A stretch of DNA of 64,000 bases from a virus, in IMG/VR virus record IMGVR_UViG_3300037247_001116, positions 38,659 through 102,658 of that record; one strand, written 5' to 3'. This document shows, piece by piece, positions 33,187 through 39,945 of this stretch. Below the pieces are notes generated by a model, which had not been told where the DNA came from, made no database searches, and worked only from the letters and a program-made list of their open reading frames with translations. Position numbers and translations under genes: made by a program. Every line of letters starts with the position of its first letter. The first letter of the stretch is position 1.

Positions 33187-34715
33187 TGTCTAAATTTTCT
33201 ACATTAAAACAAAAATTTCGAAAAATTTGGGAAGATGTTTCTCAAAATACTAACGATTTAAAAATAAAAGATAATTCGTCGCAAATAGCTATTACAACTG
33301 ATATATCTAAACAATTAACAAACAAAGCTATTATTAAATTATCTGATTCCGATTTTAATATCGCCACTGTTTCATCCCCTGTTGATGCCTCTTTTAAAAC
33401 CACTAATGAAAATGGTGATATTTTAACTACTTCTGTAAATAAAAACACTGCCTTACCTCAACGATATTCTTATCAACAAAATTTTAATTTAAAAATTCCA
33501 GAACATTACTTGCCCTTCCTTAAAACTGTGCCACAAGTTAAAAATATTCCTAGTCATAGTCTTGTTTTAGGAAAACAATATCAATCTAGTCGATTTGGTG
33601 AAGACAATGATATTATATCTATTAGTGGCGATGGAAGCATTCTATATCAAGGATCTCCTGAAGATATCAATGCAAGTGTTGTTAGAATCAACACTTTATT
33701 AAGCGCGTTTACATTGGAAGAATTAACCACCAATTCAATACCTTTAGTAAATACTAAAAAAATTTTTGAGGGCGATATTGTTTATACAAGAGGCGGAGAA
33801 CAATTTCAAATAACAGGCAATGTCACACACCTAACAGCTCACTTTGATCAGGGAGCATCCTGCAATCCTACTAATAATGAAGATATCCATCAAGCATTAG
33901 CGTTTCAAGAAGGAACAGGCTCAGAAAGACATACAGATCAGTTTTTGGCGTTGACACCAACAACATTTTCGATGAATGCTAGAAAAACAGAGTCGAGATG
34001 GGTTAATATACCGCCATGCACACAACAAGTGACTGTTACGCAAGGCGTTCTTATTAATGCTACATTCGCTTCAACATCCAAATATAATATTCGCATAATA
34101 GGAAGTCATAGAAATTTAACCACAAACACATTCCTTGGCAATAATCAAACAGTCACAGTTTTTTCAGATGTTGACATAATTGATAGTCAAGATTTTACTC
34201 ATACTGGATATCGAGCTTATTATGATAGTTTAAAACAAGGGGTTTTATCTGTTATAGAAGGATCTGCCGATGGGAATTTTTTAAATTCTTTTGCATTATT
34301 CGCGAATAATTTGCCAAATACCGCAGACGGTCATACACTGACTTATAATAATATTTTTTATACAAGAAATTCCGAGTTTGATGGAACTATATTTGAAACC
34401 GATAATTATATACAACATAGCGAATCAGAACTGCCAGTATTTTTTAAAAAAGGCACAGATGATTATTATGTCAATTATAATCAAGATTTTTTATTGGAGA
34501 GCGAAGCAAAAGTAATAGATATTAATTCAAGACACTTCCCTAAATATAATGATATTTATGGCAAAACTGCTACGACATATACCATTTCTCAGGAAGAACA
34601 TTCGTTTGCTGATACCCCGATTTATACCCCTGAATTGGTAGATGCAGAAATAAAAATCGACTTGTATTTACAAAATACATTGGTTTGGAAAGAAGATAGA
34701 AACTATAATGTTTAA
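33186..34715 (+). CDS. Large tail-tip protein, shared N-terminal motif (2 of 3)
   Basis: 509 residues. Start helix LKQKFRKIWEDVSQNTND, then strand-rich domains (QYQSSRFGEDNDI near 133, VTHLTAHFDQGASC near 213, TQQVTVTQGVLINATF near 280). It ends with IKIDLYLQNTLVWKED. It has no repeats typical of fibres. It may be the central part of a baseplate or receptor complex with the genes on each side, which it overlaps. Confidence 0.5.
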   Translation: MSKFSTLKQKFRKIWEDVSQNTNDLKIKDNSSQIAITTDISKQLTNKAIIKLSDSDFNIATVSSPVDASFKTTNENGDILTTSVNKNTALPQRYSYQQNFNLKIPEHYLPFLKTVPQVKNIPSHSLVLGKQYQSSRFGEDNDIISISGDGSILYQGSPEDINASVVRINTLLSAFTLEELTTNSIPLVNTKKIFEGDIVYTRGGEQFQITGNVTHLTAHFDQGASCNPTNNEDIHQALAFQEGTGSERHTDQFLALTPTTFSMNARKTESRWVNIPPCTQQVTVTQGVLINATFASTSKYNIRIIGSHRNLTTNTFLGNNQTVTVFSDVDIIDSQDFTHTGYRAYYDSLKQGVLSVIEGSADGNFLNSFALFANNLPNTADGHTLTYNNIFYTRNSEFDGTIFETDNYIQHSESELPVFFKKGTDDYYVNYNQDFLLESEAKVIDINSRHFPKYNDIYGKTATTYTISQEEHSFADTPIYTPELVDAEIKIDLYLQNTLVWKEDRNYNV

Positions 34716-35256
34716 TACTGATAAAAATAAATTAGAAAAATTATGGAATATAGTTGATGATAATAGCAATATTATTATTACTCAAAAAAATACCAATGAT
34801 CTTATAATTGACGGTGTAAATAAATTAAATAATGTGAATACTTCTATGGCAGTATTGACCAATTTTGGCACAGATTGGTTTATTCCAAATGTCTTGGAAA
34901 CAACTGAGGATAGCGAGACAATTATTGATGGGAATTACACCGAATTTAAATTAACATTCAATGATATAGATGCTACGTTTATACCGTATATTCATTGTGA
35001 GATTTTATATCGCGCGGGAGAGAGTGGGTTTATACCGATGGTAGATGATCCTTCTGATGGTAATAAAGAGTTGCCATTCGATGAAGTTTTGGGCTTGAGT
35101 AATCGGCTGGTTACTAATGAAATATTTCAGATAACCGATAGTAGCGTTGAATATATTGCTTTTATAAGAATGGATTTTAACACCGTTGATCCGCAAGAAA
35201 TAGAATATAAAATTGTGTGTTATATTCAAAACCCGCATTATTACCGAGCCACCTAA
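34708..35256 (+). CDS. Tail-tip protein, shared N-terminal motif (3 of 3)
   Basis: 182 residues. Start helix DKNKLEKLWNIVDDNSN, then beta-rich domain (TEFKLTFNDIDATFIPYIHCEI, VEYIAFIRMDFN). It is the last plus-strand gene; its TAA overlaps by 4 nt the TAG of the first minus gene. No terminator separates them. Confidence 0.5.
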   Translation: MFNTDKNKLEKLWNIVDDNSNIIITQKNTNDLIIDGVNKLNNVNTSMAVLTNFGTDWFIPNVLETTEDSETIIDGNYTEFKLTFNDIDATFIPYIHCEILYRAGESGFIPMVDDPSDGNKELPFDEVLGLSNRLVTNEIFQITDSSVEYIAFIRMDFNTVDPQEIEYKIVCYIQNPHYYRAT

Positions 35257-35522
35257 GACATCCATTTATTCTTTCCTTCGTTCCAAACACTTCCATTTTT
35301 TTCGTGAATATAGAACATGATCCAAAGGTCATTCAGTGACTGTTTGGCTAAATAGGAATCACAACACATCTTACCAAGACCTACCCTAAAATGACTTAAT
35401 AATTGAAGGTAGGTCTTTTTTCTATATTTGGGAAGATTTTTACACATTTCTACTAAATCATCTTGGGTAAGAGGGAACATACAGAGAGCGTCACACTTTT
35501 TGATATAAGATTTACTATACAT
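35253..35522 (-). CDS. Small Cys-containing protein, unknown
   Basis: The start at 35522 places the ATG 2 nt after the previous stop; an upstream in-frame ATG at 35573 is an alternative. 89 residues, basic and helical, with five Cys (KKCDALCM, MCKNLP, KMCCDSY), which may bind zinc. Last gene of the minus-strand set. Confidence 0.5.
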   Translation of the reverse strand: MYSKSYIKKCDALCMFPLTQDDLVEMCKNLPKYRKKTYLQLLSHFRVGLGKMCCDSYLAKQSLNDLWIMFYIHEKNGSVWNEGKNKWMS

Positions 35523-35524
35523 TT

Positions 35525-35785
35525 TTAGGCATCCAAGCTGTTTGTTGAATCGGGAATTTTTAACATTGACCATCTTCCGTCTTCATGTTGAGAATACATT
35601 CTTTGCTCTTTTAGTGTGCATTCTGTAATTATATTGCTCTCAACTAAATACATAGGTTTTCCCATGAAAAATTCTGGCAGTTTGATTGGTTCTTCTAACG
35701 GAGAACATTCTGTTCTATAACATTTCGGATCACCAATAAAATGATTATCCCCTCCCCTTCCACATCCACATTTTAATCTATCCAT
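35525..35785 (-). CDS. Small Cys-rich protein, unknown
   Basis: ATG 35785 was chosen: AAAGGAG lies 4 nt before it. 86 residues with a Cys-rich front (CGCGRGGDNH, CYRTECS) and a beta-like middle (MYLVESNIITECTL). Probably metal-binding. Not recognised. Confidence 0.5.
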   Translation of the reverse strand: MDRLKCGCGRGGDNHFIGDPKCYRTECSPLEEPIKLPEFFMGKPMYLVESNIITECTLKEQRMYSQHEDGRWSMLKIPDSTNSLDA

Positions 35786-35795
35786 AATTCTCCTT

Positions 35796-37001
35796 TTAAA
35801 CAATTATCTTTTTCAAAATATTTTTATATGTATACTCTTGCAAAACCATTTGTTGTAATTCTGCAACTGATATGTTGTTTTTTAATTTTAAAGTGTTATA
35901 ATTAATTTTATCTTTAGGATAATAATGATCAAAAAATTGTTTTAAAACTTCTTTATTAACATAATTTAATTCTAAAAGTAAATCAAATCTCCCTGGTCGA
36001 ATTAAAGCTTTATCTAATGTTTTAATATGATTCGTTGTTCCTATTAAAATTCTTCCATGAACATTTGCCAATCCATCTAAACTATTTAAAATATCTGATA
36101 AATTTAATAGAGAAAATCCTTCAAAAATATCGGTTTGTTCTTTAGATTTCCCTTTCTTTGTTCGTTTAGAAACAATACTGTTTGTATCTATATCTTCGAT
36201 AACAATGATTGATTTTTCTGATATTGTACTGAATGCTTTCTCTATCGATCCTAATTTTGAAGGTGATAAATAATAAATAGCATAGTTTAAATGACTGGCT
36301 AAACATTTAATAAGGCTTGTCTTCCCTGTACCTGGCGAACCATACAATAAAATTCCGAGTTGATAAGGAATTCCAGAATTAATATACCATTGTTCTTTAT
36401 TGGTAAATTTATTTAATGAATTTAAAATTAAATCCTTCTTTTGTTTTTCAATAAAAAGAGTCTTAAAAGGTCTTTTTTTCAAATCTCTAATAAAACACCA
36501 ACAATCTTCGCCCATCTTATGAAAAGCTATTGTGTCTTTTTTCTGTTTTCTGGTATCTTTTATTCCTTGAATCATGTCATCAAATAATTTTCTTGAACGA
36601 CCCAATTTTGTCAAAACAATTATTTCTTTAAGATTACTAGATAACGACTCTTTTTCTTTAGTATAATTTATAAATAAAAATGATCTTTTATACCAAATTA
36701 GATGAGTACCATATCCCAAACTTAAATCAAAGTCAACATTGCTACCCCATCGCCCATTATTTAATTTAAATGTTCTAAATTTCCTATTACGATTATATTG
36801 TTGTATAAATTTTAATAGTTCATAAAATACTTCATCACTATTTGCAATAATTAAATCTGTCGTGAGTTGTCTTTTTAAAAACCCAAAAAGTTTTAAAGGA
36901 ACATCTTTAATCCAAAAAGAAAGTAAGCCGAACCCACCAACTCCTATTCCAGCCATTAACCACTCATTTTCTTGAATAAAACTGAAAAGATTTTCTAACA
37001 T
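35796..37001 (-). CDS. BCS1-like membrane AAA ATPase
   Basis: 401 residues with the order of BCS1-type proteins: a single N-terminal membrane segment (MAGIGVGGFGLLSFWI, about 16-31), a BCS1-type middle, the FHKMGEDCW and LKKRPFKTL segments, then the AAA core. The core has Walker A GSPGTGKT (221-228), Walker B IIVIEDID (265-272), a sensor-like GTTNH (321-325) and the arginine motif RPGRFD (335-340). BCS1 ATPases thread a folded client across a membrane; client and role here are unknown. Such genes occur in some bacteria and phages. Confidence 0.85.
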   Translation of the reverse strand: MLENLFSFIQENEWLMAGIGVGGFGLLSFWIKDVPLKLFGFLKRQLTTDLIIANSDEVFYELLKFIQQYNRNRKFRTFKLNNGRWGSNVDFDLSLGYGTHLIWYKRSFLFINYTKEKESLSSNLKEIIVLTKLGRSRKLFDDMIQGIKDTRKQKKDTIAFHKMGEDCWCFIRDLKKRPFKTLFIEKQKKDLILNSLNKFTNKEQWYINSGIPYQLGILLYGSPGTGKTSLIKCLASHLNYAIYYLSPSKLGSIEKAFSTISEKSIIVIEDIDTNSIVSKRTKKGKSKEQTDIFEGFSLLNLSDILNSLDGLANVHGRILIGTTNHIKTLDKALIRPGRFDLLLELNYVNKEVLKQFFDHYYPKDKINYNTLKLKNNISVAELQQMVLQEYTYKNILKKIIV

Positions 37002-37009
37002 AATATCCT

Positions 37010-37390
37010 TTAATTTATCTTTTTAAATGCCGCTTTTGGTGTGCCTAATTTTCCTTTTTGCCAGCCGTTTAAAATTTGATCGCCATACTCTCTATAAGCT
37101 GGTTTATAATCTTTATAACACTTATTGTTTGCCAAGTCCAAAATAATAAGTTCTGATTCTTCGTTTGTCCTTCCCATCAACAAAATTCTTTGTAGCCCCT
37201 TTTTCCCTGTATATGCATGTTCTAAAGCGTGGTTATATTGTTTATAACCTTCCATCATTACACCAACATTATTGAAATAATATTCTAATTTGACAATGCT
37301 TTTTGTTTCATCTATTTTATTCCAATCGCGTGCTAAAGGATCGCCTTCAAACTTTGTTCCGTCTTCATAAAAAACTGTGAATTTATTCAT
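37010..37390 (-). CDS. Unknown 126-residue protein
   Basis: Starts MNKFTVFYEDGTKFEGDPLARDW, a beta-strand front, then a charged alpha/beta body (LQRILLMGRTNEESELI). GGAGG precedes the ATG, and the frame overlaps the upstream gene by 4 nt. No domain named; it may belong to a phage-specific family. Confidence 0.5.
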   Translation of the reverse strand: MNKFTVFYEDGTKFEGDPLARDWNKIDETKSIVKLEYYFNNVGVMMEGYKQYNHALEHAYTGKKGLQRILLMGRTNEESELIILDLANNKCYKDYKPAYREYGDQILNGWQKGKLGTPKAAFKKIN

Positions 37391-37674
37391 TTCGCCTCCT
37401 TATGGCTACAACATCCGTCACACCCATGAATCCCAGCCCATTTCTCTCCATTCCCATGAAAATATGCAACACTGTCTGGATCATCATGTCCAACACCATG
37501 CTTGCATATCCTCTCGACCAAACCGCCCTTATCTATTCTTATATTAATAGGTGCATCTTTTAGTGGATGGTCTGATGGGTCATGAAATGGACAATACTCT
37601 CCCTTACATAAATCTCTGTGATGAATATTCCATTCAACACCTGCACTATCTCTCCATTTTTCAGTATCTGACAT
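37387..37674 (-). CDS. Small Cys/His-rich protein
   Basis: 95 residues with many Cys and His in pairs (NIHHRDLCKGEYCPFHDP, HGCDGCCSH), which suggests one or two metal sites. Strong AGGAG site. It looks like a conserved phage protein of unknown function. Confidence 0.55.
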   Translation of the reverse strand: MSDTEKWRDSAGVEWNIHHRDLCKGEYCPFHDPSDHPLKDAPINIRIDKGGLVERICKHGVGHDDPDSVAYFHGNGEKWAGIHGCDGCCSHKEAK

Positions 37675-37686
37675 TATTTCTCCTCC

Positions 37687-38373
37687 TTATTTAAAATATA
37701 TCCAGTATATTACAAATATTTGAATTCCCATAACAAAAATCCATCCACTCACATGAATAAACTTTTTAAACCCTTTTGACAATTTCTTCTCTATCATATA
37801 ATACCAAATCAATCCCCCATCAAGAGGAACAATAGGTATTAAATTCGAAAGACCACAGAACAAATTCAGTATAGACAATTGCAATAAAAATATGTTTATC
37901 GGTATATATCTAAAAATACCTTCTACCACAGTGTAATCTTGAGTAAACATCGCCTTTAACATTATCCAATCTATTTTTAATCCTAACGAAACAGATCCGT
38001 AATGAACCATATATATCCCTAAAGCCAATAAAATATTAACTGTTACGCCCGCCACCAAAACAGCAAATTTATGCGCGTACCTGTGGGCTAAAAAATCATC
38101 TTTATCCTTCCTTGTATTCATGCCCTTTAAATTGCAATATCCACCCAATAGGACAGGACTTAGCCTATAATCGATACCTTTGATGGTTTTATGCAAATAC
38201 GGCTTGCCAAAGCCTATTGAGAAGGCTTTTACCCCTATTCCACAGCGTAAAGCAACCAATAAATGCGCTAATTCATGAAGTGAGACAGTAATTAGCAAAC
38301 AGATCAAAAAAGTGCCTAATCCTTGATAATTTTCGACAAGCCAGCTACCTATATTTAAGAACATTTCGACCAT
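37687..38373 (-). CDS. Site-2 (M50) intramembrane metalloprotease
   Basis: 228 residues from ATG 38373; TTG 38385 is possible. The zinc-binding HELAH (residues 33-37) sits at the end of a hydrophobic helix, and the second metal motif LDG (PIVPLDGG, about 181-188) lies in a later membrane helix. GFGKPY and the LGGYCNLKG turn near 77-84 match S2P/RseP folds. There is no PDZ domain. S2P enzymes cut a membrane protein inside the bilayer, often releasing a regulator. Its substrate is unknown. Confidence 0.85.
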   Translation of the reverse strand: MVEMFLNIGSWLVENYQGLGTFLICLLITVSLHELAHLLVALRCGIGVKAFSIGFGKPYLHKTIKGIDYRLSPVLLGGYCNLKGMNTRKDKDDFLAHRYAHKFAVLVAGVTVNILLALGIYMVHYGSVSLGLKIDWIMLKAMFTQDYTVVEGIFRYIPINIFLLQLSILNLFCGLSNLIPIVPLDGGLIWYYMIEKKLSKGFKKFIHVSGWIFVMGIQIFVIYWIYFK

Positions 38374-38419
38374 TTTAGACCCCAATCAATTCAGGATTTT
38401 CGTGTATGTTTCCGTTATC

Positions 38420-38809
38420 TTACCAATCTATATCTATAATATAATCTCCTGCATCTATTAAACCTTTTTTATGTAGGTCGTTAGCAACTTCATGAACATC
38501 AGGATAAAAATTTCTATCCCAAAACAAACTGATAGAACAAGCACCATTCTCATGTCCTATTGCTTTTTTAGGGTCACGTTTTAACCATGCTTTAAAATTA
38601 ACACCCATTCCATCACCATTAATCTTTTCTGGTATAGAATCAGGCATATCTATATCTTCAGAACAATCTGAAGGAATAGTCATTCCAAACGTGCCTCTAT
38701 CTTTACACCCATCTTGCTGTTGAAAATTGTAAGGTCTACCATAAGTATCAGAAACTAATTGATCCCAATCGCTTACATCTATCATTTTTATATTTCTTAT
38801 TTTTATCAT
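38420..38809 (-). CDS. Unknown 129-residue protein
   Basis: 129 residues, Asp/Gly-rich (IDVSDWDQLVSDTYG, QQQDGCKDRGTFGM). AGGG precedes the first ATG. It follows the glycosyltransferase gene and overlaps its stop (TAATG). Not recognised. Confidence 0.45.
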   Translation of the reverse strand: MIKIRNIKMIDVSDWDQLVSDTYGRPYNFQQQDGCKDRGTFGMTIPSDCSEDIDMPDSIPEKINGDGMGVNFKAWLKRDPKKAIGHENGACSISLFWDRNFYPDVHEVANDLHKKGLIDAGDYIIDIDW

Positions 38810-39705
38810 TATTTTCCCTTAATTTTTGTGCGTTCTAAATGTATATATTTTACCCAACTTTTTAATTCCCACTTTAGTTTAAGGTACTCTTTCCCCATTC
38901 GCATATTCTTATTTCGTAACTGTTTGTATTTATTGTCTATACAAGGTGCGTATTCTCCTTCACAATAATTTGTCCAACCGACTTTATACCCCTCTTGTTT
39001 GTATCTCCAAAAGAAATCTTCATGTTCAGCCATTTTTAAATTATCATCCCACCTAACGTCCAAAAGCGATTTAGTTGATGCTAAAAAGAAATTGCGAACA
39101 ATATCACAATGAAAAATATTTATAACTCTTCCAACCATCGGCGATGTTCCATCACCACATATCCAGTCTTCTGATGGCTTCATATTATCCAGCATTGCGT
39201 ATTCTTCATCGGGTCGTTCAGTTTTATCAATAAAATCTAATATAAATGAATTTTTTAAATCTAATTTTGCTTCCCAACCTATTCTGTCTTTTAATTCAAA
39301 ACCCAACAAATCAATTCCAAATCCGCGATTGTAACTTAAAAACCTTGTTAAACAACTCACCTGTTGCATGGATTCTGTAAACTTAATTGAGTCAGCCCCG
39401 ATCAGGCAATAATTAACACCTAATTCATGTGCCTTTTCAACTAATTTATTTCTTGCATAAGACAATCCACAATCAAAGGGTAATTGCACAACTTTGATAT
39501 GGTCGTCATTTAGAGTTCTGGTATGAGCATAGGCACATGCTGTTTCGTAAAATACGTGTTTTTCAACACTATAATCATCCAGATGGTTTTGATCGCCTAT
39601 CAAAACAACGAAATCATCACTCCAATTATCAATGATGGAATTTAATACTTCCATTAATATGTCGTCTTTTAGAATTGTGGGTATGAGTATAGCTATTTTA
39701 TTCAT
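38809..39705 (-). CDS. GT2-family glycosyltransferase
   Basis: The start at 39705 was chosen, with GGGGTGA before it. 298 residues. The GT-A front IAILIPTILKD, the FDCGLSYARNKLVEKA segment near 78 and a later acidic E-H-E-D segment near 234 (MAEHEDFFWRY) match family 2. The metal-binding position reads LIGADSI, not D-x-D. It is probably a soluble cytoplasmic enzyme adding a sugar to a glycan. It closely resembles the middle domain of the gene at 39929 (FNSGLSYNRNYLVEK, VEHTDHFLR). Confidence 0.8.
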   Translation of the reverse strand: MNKIAILIPTILKDDILMEVLNSIIDNWSDDFVVLIGDQNHLDDYSVEKHVFYETACAYAHTRTLNDDHIKVVQLPFDCGLSYARNKLVEKAHELGVNYCLIGADSIKFTESMQQVSCLTRFLSYNRGFGIDLLGFELKDRIGWEAKLDLKNSFILDFIDKTERPDEEYAMLDNMKPSEDWICGDGTSPMVGRVINIFHCDIVRNFFLASTKSLLDVRWDDNLKMAEHEDFFWRYKQEGYKVGWTNYCEGEYAPCIDNKYKQLRNKNMRMGKEYLKLKWELKSWVKYIHLERTKIKGK

Positions 39706-39898
39706 CTTCACCCCTGTTTGGTCTTAGATAATAACATGCTTGTTCTACAGCTATTCCGTATTCCAACGAATCATCCATTCCATTCATAACTAAATCAATT
39801 GAATCCCATCTCCTTAATAGCTCATAAATAACTTTATGAGAATACGGATAATGCTTTGCTAAAACTTTTGCCAATTCTTGTTTTAATGATTCTCTCAT
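39698..39898 (-). CDS. Small helical protein, paralogue of 62984 gene
   Basis: 66 residues with AGGTGA before the ATG and a promoter 19 nt upstream. It is helical: AKHYPYSHKVIYELL, then DLVMNGMDDSLEYGIAVEQ. The gene at 62984 has the same plan (AKYCPFSSKELLSGL). Both are unknown. It lies in the sugar cassette and overlaps the glycosyltransferase gene by 8 nt. Confidence 0.5.
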   Translation of the reverse strand: MRESLKQELAKVLAKHYPYSHKVIYELLRRWDSIDLVMNGMDDSLEYGIAVEQACYYLRPNRGEDE

Positions 39899-39916
39899 TA
39901 TTCACCTTTTGTTATA

Positions 39917-39945
39917 AGTATACCATAATTAATCTTCTGTGTCAA
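39917..39945 (-). promoter_or_regulatory. Sigma70-type promoter inside a gene end
   Basis: Minus strand: TTGACA (39945-39940), 17 nt, TATACT (39922-39917) with TG before the -10. The -35 lies in the last codons of the gene at 39929. A transcript would start near 39910, only about 12 nt before ATG 39898, giving a short leader. It belongs to the shared promoter family. Confidence 0.8.
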
